Below, piece after piece: positions 8,828 to 21,793 of a stretch of DNA of 46,067 bases. Source of the DNA: Mesorhizobium sp. B2-3-12 (GTDB taxonomy: Bacteria; Pseudomonadota; Alphaproteobacteria; Rhizobiales; Rhizobiaceae); contig NZ_VFVR01000018.1 of the NCBI RefSeq assembly GCF_006442205.1, positions 1-46,067 of the forward strand. Reading direction: 5' to 3'. Below the pieces are notes generated by a model. It did not search any database, had not been told where the DNA came from, and saw only the letters and a list, made by a program, of their open reading frames with translations. Each line of letters starts with the position of its first letter. Positions within the stretch are counted from its first letter, which is position 1. A program made the translations under genes and the position numbers.

Positions 8828-9366
8828 TTTCCCACCCGCGTTTCCCCGCGCTCTTTAAGAGCGCCCCGGCCGGGCTTGCCGCCTGGCCTTGTCCTCCATC
8901 TTACAAGTTAACGTAAGCGTTTCATTATTAAGCTGTGACTAAATCACAGATTCTAGGCAGAAGGCCAAAAAATGTGGCAAAAATAGCACTCCTTTGAGTG
9001 GCGCCAGGTCGGGTCAAGTGCTGGCAAGAAAACCCTGAGAAACGCGCAAGTATATGCGGAGGGAAAACGGCATGTTCGTCCCGATAGTGCGCCGAGGAAC
9101 AAGCATGGCCGCGAACGAGGTTGCTCCCATGAATGCAATGGGAGTTGCCCCTGACAGACCTCAGGGCTCCGGAGGGCTGGCGCGGTCCACCGCGGGGCCA
9201 GAACGTTCTGGTCACGCTACTTGTTCAGGCCTACGCTATAGTTCGTTTGGTGGCCTGGATCTTCCGGTTGACCGGTCGCATCCCTGGCATCGTCAGAGAA
9301 CACGCTCACGCTTGGCGCGGCAGGGTTGGTTCGGCGCGTGCTTCGGACTAGAGCGAAATTTGTGCT
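8828..9366. other. 539-bp gap upstream of the TolC gene; putative promoter and palindrome, no convincing gene
   Basis: The first 130 bp are AT-rich and probably contain the secretion-operon promoter. An inverted repeat CTGTGA-CTAAA-TCACAG lies at 8933-8949. It resembles a CRP/FNR-type site but has a 5-bp rather than 6-bp spacer, so the identity is doubtful. The rest (about 9000-9366) is GC-rich. Short open frames there, for example 9133-9351 on the plus strand, have no recognisable product or good ribosome site. Confidence 0.45.
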
Positions 9367-9441
9367 TGGCTGGGGCGCCAGGATTCGAACCTGGGAATGT
9401 CGGTACCAAAAACCGATGCCTTACCACTTGGCGACGCCCCA
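9367..9441 (-). tRNA. tRNA-Gln (anticodon TTG)
   Basis: On the minus strand the sequence folds as a cloverleaf. The acceptor stem TGGGGCG (9441-9435) pairs with CGCCCCA (9377-9371), followed by discriminator G and an encoded CCA (9369-9367). The anticodon loop reads TTTTGGT with anticodon TTG. The T arm has GGTTCGAATCC. The gene stands alone between the secretion operon and the VOC gene. Confidence 0.95.
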
Positions 9442-9558
9442 ATAGCCGTCAGAGTCGCTCGTGCGGCGCGTTATTAGCAGAGCAGCCGAAAAGCACAATC
9501 CTTATGAGCGAGGCCAAACTGTCAGCCAACTCCGCACTGCTGGATCACGCCGGAACGA

Positions 9559-9903
9559 CTATTCGCTCCAGACCGCCAGCTCATTGCCGGCCGGATCGAC
9601 GAAGTGGAAGCGCCTGCCGCCTGGAAACGCGAAGATCGGCTTGACGACCACGCCGCCCGCGCTTTCCACGGCTCCGAGAGTTTCCTCGAGATTTCCGCTG
9701 TAGAGCACGGGCAGGGGTTTGGCCGGCGCTTCCGCGGCCTCGGCCTGAAAACCTCCGTCCAGGCCCTCGCTGAAGGCCGAATAGGTCGGTCCATAGTCGG
9801 TGAACGACCAGCCAAAGGCAGCGCTGTAGAAGCCTTTCAGCCGGTCCAGCGTGCCGCCGGTCGCCGGCATTTCCAGATAGTCCAGTTTTCCGGGCTGTTT
9901 CAT
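9559..9903 (-). CDS. VOC (glyoxalase/bleomycin-resistance fold) family protein
   Basis: This is a 114-residue single-domain protein of normal length for small VOC proteins. It opens with LDYLEMPATGGTLDRLKGFYSAAFGW-type sequence, the usual first beta-alpha unit of this superfamily, and ends with the FHFVDPAGNELAVWSE strand that often carries a metal ligand Glu. The ATG at 9903 has GAGGTG upstream; in-frame sequence further upstream has no family character. Substrate is unknown; members include glyoxalases, dioxygenases and resistance proteins. It is probably monocistronic. Confidence 0.85.
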   Translation of the reverse strand: MKQPGKLDYLEMPATGGTLDRLKGFYSAAFGWSFTDYGPTYSAFSEGLDGGFQAEAAEAPAKPLPVLYSGNLEETLGAVESAGGVVVKPIFAFPGGRRFHFVDPAGNELAVWSE

Positions 9904-10130
9904 GGGGCACCTCGCTGCGTTCCCTTTATGTTCTAAGCGTCGAACGGTGGGGTGGCAAGTCTTTTTGACGCATCCGGGAGCATGGCTTTTTCTTAATCGA
10001 TTGTAGCGGCCCAGCAGCTTTGCCGGCGCTTGCCTTTCGCACTGCAGCATCATATCGCTCCACAGTCGGACACGGGCGGAGCTTTCCGTTTCGCCAATCT
10101 TTCCAATCTCCTGCAACCGGAGAGCAAAGC

Positions 10131-12809
<2,679 letters not shown>

Positions 12810-12889
12810 GCAATTCCAGGAAAACCGCGCAGCGCTTTTTCGTCAGCGATTGGCAAGACAAATCGTTGGATCGGTTCGGTGATCCAACG
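12810..12889 (+). repeat. Degenerate copy of a palindromic intergenic repeat plus hairpin after ppdK
   Basis: The sequence beginning GCAATTCCAGGAAAA directly after the ppdK stop matches the start of the tandem repeat units at 43129-43268, but it diverges after about 25 bp. Further on, CGTTGGATC (12864-12872) and GATCCAACG (12881-12889) form a 9-bp stem with an 8-base loop. There is no T-run, so a terminator role for ppdK is only possible. Confidence 0.6.
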
Positions 12890-13031
12890 ACCGCTGAACC
12901 GGTCGGGATGTCCTGGAACGAAGCTTACATTTTTGTATGAAAACTCACGCGAACGTGCTGGCGCCATCGCGTAATCCCGACATTGTTTCCGACCAGTTTG
13001 CGGACGGCCCGCCAATTGTCTCCGGAAACAG

Positions 13032-14135
13032 ATGTTACAGATATCACCCGCTCCGTTCAGCTCGATCCTGATCATTCAAACGAAGTTCATAGGCGATATC
13101 GTTCTCGCCTCGACACTCGCCAGGAACCTGCGGCTCGAATTTCCCGGCGCCAGGATCGTGTTTCTCTGCGAAGCGCAGTTCGAGAGCTTCGTGGTTGCGC
13201 ATGGCATCGCTTCCGAGGTGGTTCCGTTCAGGCGCACTCGCATGCGTGGCACCCCGCTGGAGCGTGGAAAGGAGCTCTATGCCATGGTGCGGGCGCTGCG
13301 CCGCCACCGCTTCGACCTGACGATCGATCTGACCGATTCCAAGACCTCTCGAATTGTCAGCGGGCTCGTCAACGCCAGGACGCGTGTCGGCTACAATCCT
13401 CCCGAGAGGTCGCTGAGGCTGTTGGAGAGGCAGCCCGCCAATCTGTTCGCCAAACCATACGGGTTCGGCGGCCAGCATTTTGTCTATCGTTATCTCTCTC
13501 CCCTTGAAGCGCTCGGCATCGAGCTGCGCGTGACGGTGCCGAGCATCCAGCCGCCGCCATTCGAGGCCGCGAAAGCCCTGGCGCTTCTGGGCAGGCACCG
13601 TATCCGTCCGAAAGCATTCGTCGCCGTCCATGCAGGCGCGAGTTTCGAGGGCCGGCAATGGCAGCCAGCACGCTTTGCCGAGGCGATCGACCAGATTGCG
13701 GCTGAAACCGGATTGGGCGTCGTTCTGGTGGGAGGGCCAGGCGAACGCGAAACCGCCGCCCAAATCCTGGCCGGGACGGCGACGCCGGTGGTCGACCTCG
13801 TCGGAGCGCTGTCGCTCGAGAGCCTGCTGGCGGTCTTGGCGCAGGCTCGGCTGTTTCTCGGCAACGAAAGCGGCCCGATGCACATGGCCGCTGCCGCGGG
13901 TACCCCTGTTGTCGGCCTTTTTGGCCTGACGCATCCGTCGCGCTGGGGACCTGTCGGCGTGCCCAGCATCGCGCTTCGGCCGTCAATGCCGTGCGAGTGC
14001 GTGGCCAAGGACCTGTGTCGCCGGACCGACCCCAGCAAGGCATGCTGTGTCTGGCGCCTGGAAGTGAACCCTGTCGTCGACGCGGCGCGCGAGATCCTGG
14101 CACGCACCGAGCTGAAAAAGGAACGCGCTGTCTGA
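13032..14135 (+). CDS. Glycosyltransferase family 9 (heptosyltransferase-like)
   Basis: This 367-residue protein fits the ADP-heptose:LPS heptosyltransferase family (GT9). The N-terminal Rossmann domain opens with ILIIQTKFIGDIVLASTLARNL, the typical acceptor-side start. The C-terminal domain has FVAVHAGASFEGRQWQPARFAEAI and GNESGPMHMAAAAGTPVVGLFG, the donor-binding signature. Members add heptose or related sugars to lipopolysaccharide core on the cytoplasmic face. Rhizobial cores often lack heptose, so the true sugar is uncertain. It may form a pair with the following deacetylase gene, 159 bp downstream. Confidence 0.88.
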   Translation: MLQISPAPFSSILIIQTKFIGDIVLASTLARNLRLEFPGARIVFLCEAQFESFVVAHGIASEVVPFRRTRMRGTPLERGKELYAMVRALRRHRFDLTIDLTDSKTSRIVSGLVNARTRVGYNPPERSLRLLERQPANLFAKPYGFGGQHFVYRYLSPLEALGIELRVTVPSIQPPPFEAAKALALLGRHRIRPKAFVAVHAGASFEGRQWQPARFAEAIDQIAAETGLGVVLVGGPGERETAAQILAGTATPVVDLVGALSLESLLAVLAQARLFLGNESGPMHMAAAAGTPVVGLFGLTHPSRWGPVGVPSIALRPSMPCECVAKDLCRRTDPSKACCVWRLEVNPVVDAAREILARTELKKERAV

Positions 14136-14294
14136 GCGGGATGGGTCGGCGAGACTGTCGCAAGATGGCGCGTCACCCAAGCGGGGAGGTCAAATTGCCG
14201 CGCCAGACGTTTTTCTGCTATCCATCGTCCGATTTCCGCCTTCATACGGGTTTTGGGATAGCGGCTTGAAATCGCCGGTCGGGAAATTGGTTTG

Positions 14295-15050
14295 ATGCGT
14301 CTGCTGCCAAAACAACTCTGCATGATCGCCGTGTCGGTAGCGCTGATATCTAGCGCCCAGCTATCCTCCGCCCAGGCCGCGCCGCTGGTCGAACCCACGC
14401 TGCACATCAAGCCGGCTGCAAGCGGAGCCGGCCGCGTCGCGCTCACGCTCGATGCCTGTGGCGGCAAAACCGACACGCGGATTCTCTCGGCGCTGGTGGA
14501 CAACAAGATACCGGCCACCATTTTCGTCACCGGCATCTGGCTGAAGCGTAACGCCGAGGCCGTCGCGATCATGCGGGCGCATCCCGAGCTGTTCGAACTG
14601 GAAAATCATGGCGGTCGCCATATCCCGGCGGTCGATACGCCACAGAAGATCTACGGCATACGCAGCGCCGGTAGCCCGGAAGCGGTCCTCGCCGAGGTCG
14701 AATCGGGTGCCGCCGCGCTCGCCAAGACAGGCGAGCCGGCACCGAAATGGTTCCGCGGCGCAACCGCCGAATACAGTCCCTCGGCCATCGCGATGATCCG
14801 CAAGCTCGGCTTCAAGATTGCAGGCTTCTCGATCAATGGCGATGGCGGCTCGCTGCTCGGCGCCAAGGAAACCGCCAGGCGTATCGCCGCTGCCAAGGAT
14901 GGCGACGTCATCATCTCTCACATCAACCAGCCGACCCATGCCGCCGGCGAAGGCGTGGTGCAGGGCCTGCTGGCGCTCAAGGACAAGGGCATGACCTTCG
15001 TGCGGCTCGACGACGCCGACGGGACGGGCAATCACGGCACCACCGACTGA
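14295..15050 (+). CDS. Exported polysaccharide deacetylase family protein (NodB homology)
   Basis: This 251-residue protein has a signal peptide (about residues 1-29, hydrophobic core then A-Q-A-A) and a NodB-type carbohydrate-esterase 4 domain. The usual TFDD motif appears as TLDACGG with Asp53, and the metal pair is His105 and His109 in ENHGGRH. ATIFVTGIWL and VIISHINQPTHAAGEGV are further family motifs. It should act in the periplasm or outside on an N- or O-acetylated glycan; the substrate is unknown. The ATG at 14295 is preferred over the adjacent TTG. It ends convergently with DUF427. Confidence 0.85.
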   Translation: MRLLPKQLCMIAVSVALISSAQLSSAQAAPLVEPTLHIKPAASGAGRVALTLDACGGKTDTRILSALVDNKIPATIFVTGIWLKRNAEAVAIMRAHPELFELENHGGRHIPAVDTPQKIYGIRSAGSPEAVLAEVESGAAALAKTGEPAPKWFRGATAEYSPSAIAMIRKLGFKIAGFSINGDGGSLLGAKETARRIAAAKDGDVIISHINQPTHAAGEGVVQGLLALKDKGMTFVRLDDADGTGNHGTTD

Positions 15051-15074
15051 CCGGCGATGCTGGACCGGTCTTGC

Positions 15075-15464
15075 TCAGTCCGGCTTGGCTTCGATGCTGA
15101 CCTTGCTGGCGTAGAATGCGCCGTGGTCTCGGATGTCGGTCATCTCATCGAAAGGCTGGCGATAGGCCCACATCGCGTCCTTGCCCGCTTCGCCCGCCGG
15201 CAGCACGCTCCAATAGCTCGCGTCACCCTTGTAGGGGCAGTGGGTCGCGTGCTCTGTCCGGCTGAGCTTGTCGAAATCGATGTCGTCGAACGGTATGTAG
15301 AAGGCGGCGGGGTAGGGGGCCTCCGTCAGCACCTTCGCCTTCGCGGACGAAGCGATGACAGTATCGCCGGCACGCACCGTGACGGTACCGGAATAGGGTT
15401 CTATCGTGATTATCTTGTCGGGATTGCGCTGGAAGCCCGGTGCGGGGTTGGCGATCTTGTCCAT
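15075..15464 (-). CDS. DUF427 domain protein
   Basis: This 129-residue protein is a full-length single DUF427 domain. Visible signatures are VTVRAGDTVIASSAKAKVL, APYPAAFYIPFDDID, THCPYKGDASYWSV and the C-terminal WAYRQPFDEMTDIRDHGAFYA. The ATG at 15464 has AAGGA upstream. The family is common in bacteria and fungi; it has a small beta-rich fold and no firmly established function. It is probably monocistronic and cytoplasmic. Confidence 0.9.
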   Translation of the reverse strand: MDKIANPAPGFQRNPDKIITIEPYSGTVTVRAGDTVIASSAKAKVLTEAPYPAAFYIPFDDIDFDKLSRTEHATHCPYKGDASYWSVLPAGEAGKDAMWAYRQPFDEMTDIRDHGAFYASKVSIEAKPD

Positions 15465-15607
15465 GCTGGTTCCTTCTTGCCCCGACCTTAAATATGCCCA
15501 ACCTTAAGTGTGGTGGACGGTCGGGTTGCGCAAGGCCGGCAGTCACAAGCAAAACAAAAACCGTGCGCCCGGATGGCGCGGCATTGGCTTGGCGGCGCCG
15601 CGGAAAT

Positions 15608-15961
15608 TCAGGCGGCGGTTTTGAAGGCGTCCATCAGCCCGGCATAGGCGGCCGCGATGCCAGCCACCGGGTTGTTGCTTCTCGAAACGGTCTCGACTTT
15701 CAGTGCCCCGCCGCCGGTCGGCAAGGTGAGCAGCAGAAACTGTCGATTGCCGCCATCGCCGACGGATGCCGCCGCGACGTGCTGGCCTTCCCCTTCGTTC
15801 TGGACGCACATCTTGAACAGCAAGGTACCGCCGACCGCTTCGAGCGCGCCGCCGACAACTTCGACGAACTCGTCTTCGGAAACGGTCTTCTCGTCCGGCA
15901 CCAGATCGGCCAGGCTTTCGGCAAGCGTACTCTCGAGAACCTTATCGTCGAGCGCGTCCAT
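15608..15961 (-). CDS. Conserved hypothetical protein, 117 residues
   Basis: I do not recognise a named family. The first half is acidic (many Asp/Glu, for example VPDEKTVSEDEFVEVVGGALEAVG). The second half has alternating hydrophobic strands (RQFLLLTLPTGGGALKVETVSRS) and an Ala-rich C-terminal helix. There is no signal peptide or membrane segment. The ATG at 15961 has AGAGGT upstream, and codon use is strongly GC3-biased like real genes here. It lies alone between DUF427 and bioY, all on the minus strand, with gaps over 140 bp. Confidence 0.65.
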   Translation of the reverse strand: MDALDDKVLESTLAESLADLVPDEKTVSEDEFVEVVGGALEAVGGTLLFKMCVQNEGEGQHVAAASVGDGGNRQFLLLTLPTGGGALKVETVSRSNNPVAGIAAAYAGLMDAFKTAA

Positions 15962-16123
15962 GCGAACCTCTTTCAGTCGCCAATCGCACCCCTTTGCCCG
16001 TTAACGAAACTTAACGCCGACGATGGCCGGATTGTGGCGCTTTCCGCGGTCGATCCGATCACGAGAGTTTAAGCAATGTATTTGAAGCCCCTGCCATTAG
16101 AATGGCGGCAGAGGCCTCAGATC

Positions 16124-16714
16124 TCAGGCGCGCTTCAGCATCGACCAGACGGCCGGCACGAGGCTGGCCGCGAGCGCAACCTTGATCAGGTCGCCGACGA
16201 TGAAGGGCACGACGCCGAACTGCCATGACTTTTCCGGGCCAATCAGCAGCGCCAGCCAGGCAAAACCCATCGCCATCATGATGACTTCGGCAACCAGCAT
16301 GGCGTTGAAAAGCTTGATCGGATGACGGTCCCAGCCGCGGTCGGCGGCCCAGCCGACAATCGCGGCCATGACCACGAAGCCGGCGAGATAGCCGCCGGTC
16401 GAGCCGAGCATGTAGGCAATGCCGATGCCCTTTTCGGGCGTGCCCTGGAAGACCGGGAAGCCCATCGCGCCTTCCGCCATGTAGAGCAGCAAGGTGGCGA
16501 CGCCGAGCCGCATGCCGAAGGCGGCGGCGATCAGGAAGACGGCTAGCGTTTGCATCGAGATATCGACGGGCCCCAGCACGACCCTGGTCTTGGCCGCAAG
16601 GGTCAAGAGCAGCGTCCCGGCGATCGCCAGGAGGAACTGCGTTGCTAGCCGCGCCGCGCCGTCTTGCGGCATGGCCAGAAAAACAAGCGGGCGCGTCGTC
16701 GTTGCGGTAGTCAT
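16124..16714 (-). CDS. bioY: Biotin transporter substrate-binding component BioY
   Basis: This 196-residue integral membrane protein has about six transmembrane segments. Characteristic BioY sequence includes ILGPVDISMQT-type text (here VVLGPVDISMQTLAVFLIAA), EGAMGFPVFQG, GSTGGYLAGFV and the C-terminal FIVGDLIKVALAAS. BioY is the S-component of a biotin ECF transporter, and some alphaproteobacteria use it alone. No bioM/bioN genes are adjacent. The ATG at 16714 has GGGGAAG upstream; an in-frame ATG 36 bp earlier is less likely. I saw no BioR-type TTATMKATAA box in the 115-bp divergent gap with the MBL gene. Confidence 0.93.
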   Translation of the reverse strand: MTTATTTRPLVFLAMPQDGAARLATQFLLAIAGTLLLTLAAKTRVVLGPVDISMQTLAVFLIAAAFGMRLGVATLLLYMAEGAMGFPVFQGTPEKGIGIAYMLGSTGGYLAGFVVMAAIVGWAADRGWDRHPIKLFNAMLVAEVIMMAMGFAWLALLIGPEKSWQFGVVPFIVGDLIKVALAASLVPAVWSMLKRA

Positions 16715-16829
16715 GGTCTTCCCCAATCCAATCTGGCCGCGATCCAACAAACGCGGTCTTGCGTTTTCCTATATTGGCTTGCGTGCTATGCGGCAATCGG
16801 TTTTGCCGTTCCGGGGACAATGTGCCGAC

Positions 16830-17738
16830 ATGGCTCTCAGATTCGATACCAGTTTCGACCCCGCCTATGGCCAAGGGGTAGACGTGGCCCCCGGCGTGCA
16901 ACGCGTAACGGCCCGCAACCCCAGCCCCTTCACCTTTCATGGCACCAACAGCTATGTCGTGGGACGCGACACGCTGGCGGTGATCGATCCCGGCCCCGAT
17001 GACGAGGCGCATCTCGAGACCTTGCTTGACGTGATCGCGGGCCGGCCGGTCAGCCACATTTTCGTCAGCCACACGCATCGCGACCATTCCCCGCTGGCGG
17101 CCCGGCTGAAGGAGCGCACCGGCGCTAAGGTGCTGGCGGAGGGACCGCACCGGCCGGCAAGACCCTTGCATCTACGGGAAACCAATGCCCTCGACGCCAG
17201 CGCCGACACCGCTTTCGTTCCCGACATCGCATTGCCGGACGGCGAACTGGTCAGCGGTGACGGCTGGGCGATCCGGACGGTGCTGACGCCCGGCCACACC
17301 GCCAATCACGCAGCCTTCGCGCTGGAAGGCACCGGCATCCTGTTTTCAGCCGATCATGTAATGGGCTGGGCTACTTCCATCGTCGCGCCGCCAGACGGGG
17401 CAATGGCGGACTACATGGCATCCCTCGACAAACTGATCGAGCGCGGCGATCGCCTGCTGCTGCCTGGCCATGGCGGACCAGTGACGGCGCCGCGCGCTTT
17501 CATGCGCGGACTAAAGACCCATCGCAAGATGCGCGAACGAGCCATACTGGAACGGATCAGAGCCGGCGACAGGACGATCCCCGACATGGTCAAGGCTATC
17601 TACAGGGATACCGATCCCCGCCTGCACGGCGCCGCTGGACTGTCGGTACTTGCCCATCTGGAGGATCTGGTGGCGCGCGGCGTGGTGGCGACGGAGGCAT
17701 CTCCCGCCATGGACGGCATTTTCACGCCGGGCCGATAG
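16830..17738 (+). CDS. MBL-fold metallohydrolase (RNase Z/LACTB2-like)
   Basis: This 302-residue protein has the metallo-beta-lactamase motif SHTHRDH with His81, His83, Asp85 and His86, then GHTANHAAF, a metal-bridging FSADH and the LLPGHGGPV motif. The C-terminal helical region (HRKMRERAILERI onward) resembles the winged helix of LACTB2-like hydrolases, and its N-terminal PFTFHGTNSYVVG also fits that group. Substrate is unknown; members cleave RNA or thioesters. I prefer the ATG at 16830; an in-frame ATG at 16788 would add 14 residues. The gene is divergent from bioY. Confidence 0.85.
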   Translation: MALRFDTSFDPAYGQGVDVAPGVQRVTARNPSPFTFHGTNSYVVGRDTLAVIDPGPDDEAHLETLLDVIAGRPVSHIFVSHTHRDHSPLAARLKERTGAKVLAEGPHRPARPLHLRETNALDASADTAFVPDIALPDGELVSGDGWAIRTVLTPGHTANHAAFALEGTGILFSADHVMGWATSIVAPPDGAMADYMASLDKLIERGDRLLLPGHGGPVTAPRAFMRGLKTHRKMRERAILERIRAGDRTIPDMVKAIYRDTDPRLHGAAGLSVLAHLEDLVARGVVATEASPAMDGIFTPGR

Positions 17739-17797
17739 GCGAGTGTGCCACGACGCGTCAGCCTTACCTTCGTGGCGCGCAATTTGCTGAAAAATGG

Positions 17798-18583
17798 CTA
17801 CTGGGCCGGGGCCGCGCCGACCTGACCGGCGACTTCCTGATCCAGTTCCGCCAGGAAATCGGTGATGCGCGCGGCGTTGTCGCCAAGGTCGTGGCGCCCG
17901 TAACGCGAGGCGGACCTCATGTCGACAATGACAGTGTCGCCGTCATCCGTAACGCGAATGGCGACGTCGGCGGGAAGGCCCAGAACGAAGCTCGAGGCGA
18001 TGGCGGTGATGGTCACCTCCGTCTGTCCGGTGAGGTCGGGATAAGGCTCCGAAAGGTCCCAGCCGCGCCGGTCGAGCACCGTTTCGACGGCGTTGACGAT
18101 GGTCTCGAACGGCAGGTCATAGCTTCGGGCGGTGACCAATGGATAGCTGTCGGTCTGCAACGTCTGCTCACCCGGCGTCGACGGGGACAGCACGTTCATG
18201 TCCTGGGTCCGGTCACCGACATCGAGCGCGGGCGGTTCATCGAAATCGGTCGAGATGTCCCGCAGCGGCGGATAGATCGTCGCCCAGCAGGCGGCGACGC
18301 CGTAAGGGGCGAGCACCAGCAGCGCCAGCAAGGCGCCGACGGTGAGATCGCGGCCGCCACGGTCGCCAAAATTCCACAGCCTCGCAAAGGCCAGGCCGGC
18401 GAACAGCAGCGCCAGCGCCGCCAGCAGGGCGACAATGCCCAGCACCCACAGGAACACCGGCGTTTCAACGAGGCCGAAGCGATGGCCGACAAAGTTTGTC
18501 AGCAAAAGCACCGCGGAAAAGGCGGCCGTGCGCCGCGACCAGCCGGCGGCCTTCGACGTTTGCCGTTCGGGAATGCTAACCAT
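17798..18583 (-). CDS. DUF1499 membrane-anchored protein
   Basis: This 261-residue protein has three hydrophobic segments in the first 130 residues (TAAFSAVLLLTNFVGHRFGL, FLWVLGIVALLAALALLFAG and LLALLVLAPYGVAACWATIY). A soluble DUF1499 domain follows (YDLPFETIVNAVETVLDRRGW to DDGDTVIVDMRSASRYGRHDLGDNAARI). The conserved SASRYGRHDLG stretch is the clearest family sign. The function is unknown; the domain probably faces the periplasm. I chose the ATG at 18583; a TTG 18 bp upstream is the alternative. Confidence 0.85.
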   Translation of the reverse strand: MVSIPERQTSKAAGWSRRTAAFSAVLLLTNFVGHRFGLVETPVFLWVLGIVALLAALALLFAGLAFARLWNFGDRGGRDLTVGALLALLVLAPYGVAACWATIYPPLRDISTDFDEPPALDVGDRTQDMNVLSPSTPGEQTLQTDSYPLVTARSYDLPFETIVNAVETVLDRRGWDLSEPYPDLTGQTEVTITAIASSFVLGLPADVAIRVTDDGDTVIVDMRSASRYGRHDLGDNAARITDFLAELDQEVAGQVGAAPAQ

Positions 18584-18661
18584 TATTCTCTGCTGCCCCA
18601 ACCCGGACGGAGGTTTAGTGCCTTTTTGCGGCCGCTTGAAGCCGAAACACGCAACATCCCC

Positions 18662-20290
<1,629 letters not shown>

Positions 20291-20329
20291 GCCGATCCTC
20301 CCTCACGCTGTTCGCCCGAGCTTTTCGCT

Positions 20330-20608
20330 TCACGCTTTTGGTCGCATTGTGAAGCGAACCGGCGAATTGTCCAGCCACCCGCGACCGTGCATCGGGTCCG
20401 GACTACTCCGGGCTCGGACAGACTGTAGTCGGCAGCTGGATTGTTCATGGGCGCCGCCTTCAAGAAAAACTGTCCGGATCTGAGGAATTCCAAAGTGGCC
20501 GATATCGTCGCGCAGCAGGAAATGCCCGCGCAACGCGATGATGGCGTCATCGTCGCTGTCGGACACCAGCAGTTTCGGCCTGAAAACGCTTTGCAAGAAC
20601 CCCAGCAT
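20330..20608 (-). CDS. Possible small hypothetical protein in the ligase-epimerase gap
   Basis: The 20291-20662 gap has one open frame with GC3-biased codons for its first 50 residues, MLGFLQSVFRPKLLVSDSDD onward. I recognise no domain, see no good ribosome site, and its last third looks non-coding (Arg/Ser/Pro-rich). It could be a short real gene, a decayed remnant, or chance. Apart from this the gap should hold the divergent promoters of the acyl-CoA ligase and the epimerase, which I cannot place. Confidence 0.25.
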   Translation of the reverse strand: MLGFLQSVFRPKLLVSDSDDDAIIALRGHFLLRDDIGHFGIPQIRTVFLEGGAHEQSSCRLQSVRARSSPDPMHGRGWLDNSPVRFTMRPKA

Positions 20609-20662
20609 AATCTACGACATCAAGGGTCTGTTCCCGAGGGACGTCACGGACGGGCGCTTCTG

Positions 20663-21688
20663 ATGAAGATTCTGGTCACCGGCATCGCCGGCTTCATAGG
20701 CTATCACGTCGCCAGGCGGCTCCTGGAGCGCGGCGACGAGGTTGTCGGCATCGACAGCATCAACGATTACTACGATCCCGGTATCAAGCAGGCGCGGCTG
20801 CGGCTGCTGTCCGAGGCGAGCCGTGGCACCAATGCCGGCTATCATTTCATCCACGGCAATCTCGCCGACAGGGGCGTGGTCGACGGGTGCTTCGCCGACC
20901 ATGCCTTCGACCGGGTCATCCATCTCGCCGCCCAGGCCGGCGTTCGCTACAGCCTGGAAAACCCGCGCGCCTATGTCGAAAGCAACATTGTCGCCTACAC
21001 CAACATGCTCGAAGCCTGTCGCGGCAGCGGTGTCGGGCACCTGACCTATGCCAGCACTTCCAGCGTCTACGGCGCCAACACCGACATGCCGTTTTCCGAG
21101 CATCGCCCGGCCGACCATCCCCTGCAGTTCTATGCCGCCACCAAGCGTGCCAACGAACTGATGGCGCACAGCTACAGCCATCTGTTCGGCCTGCCCACCA
21201 CAGGCTTGCGTTTCTTCACCGTCTACGGCCCGTGGGGGCGCCCGGATATGGCGCTGTTCCTGTTCACCAGAAGCATTCTGGCCGGCGAGCCGATCAAGCT
21301 CTTCAACAACGGCAACCATACGCGCGACTTCACCTATGTCGAAGACATCGCCGAGGGCGTGATCCGCGCCAGCGACAGCCCCGCCACGGCCAACCCGGCC
21401 TGGGATTCCAGCCATCCGGACCCGGCGACCAGCAGTGCGCCCTGGCGCATCTTCAACATCGGCAACAGCAATCCGGTGAAGCTGACGGCCTATGTCGAGG
21501 CGCTGGAAGCTGCCCTTGGCCGCAAGGCCGTGATCGAGCTTCTGCCGCTGCAGGCCGGCGACGTGCCCGACACTTTCGCCGACACCTCGGCGCTGCAAGC
21601 GGCGGTCGGCTACCAGCCCCGCACCTCGGTCACGGACGGGGTCGGGCGGTTCGTCGAGTGGTACCAGGACTATTTTGGACGGCTTTAA
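20663..21688 (+). CDS. lspL: UDP-glucuronate 4-epimerase, LspL-like
   Basis: This 341-residue extended SDR protein has the NAD-binding motif TGIAGFIG (residues 6-13), the substrate-side ASTSSVYGANTDMPFSE stretch, and the catalytic Tyr157-x3-Lys161 in YAATK. The sequence DSINDYYDPGIKQARL near residue 35 and RFFTVYGPWGRPDMA are typical of UDP-glucuronate epimerases. The product, UDP-galacturonate, feeds lipopolysaccharide core or capsule in rhizobia. Length equals known LspL proteins. The ATG at 20663 is followed directly by the Rossmann motif. It is isolated from the main polysaccharide locus by about 4 kb. Confidence 0.88.
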   Translation: MKILVTGIAGFIGYHVARRLLERGDEVVGIDSINDYYDPGIKQARLRLLSEASRGTNAGYHFIHGNLADRGVVDGCFADHAFDRVIHLAAQAGVRYSLENPRAYVESNIVAYTNMLEACRGSGVGHLTYASTSSVYGANTDMPFSEHRPADHPLQFYAATKRANELMAHSYSHLFGLPTTGLRFFTVYGPWGRPDMALFLFTRSILAGEPIKLFNNGNHTRDFTYVEDIAEGVIRASDSPATANPAWDSSHPDPATSSAPWRIFNIGNSNPVKLTAYVEALEAALGRKAVIELLPLQAGDVPDTFADTSALQAAVGYQPRTSVTDGVGRFVEWYQDYFGRL

Positions 21689-21793
21689 GCAGGTGAACGC
21701 CCTCTTGGGTGCGTCGAGACTGGGTCTCGGTCGAAAAGGCCAGGACCAAAAATATGTGCTAACCTCCCAAATCATCAGACGGTGGGGATTGCC

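Noticed and set aside
9054..9644. Plus-strand open frame across the tRNA
   Set aside because: It reads through the antisense of tRNA-Gln and has no recognisable protein features.
16715..16829. Search for a BioR operator in the bioY promoter region
   Set aside because: No TTATMKATAA-like palindrome was found, so regulation by BioR is not supported.
17747..17776. Hairpin GCCACGA/TCGTGGC between the convergent MBL and DUF1499 genes as terminator
   Set aside because: Only seven paired bases, a 16-base loop and no T-run; not strong enough to list.
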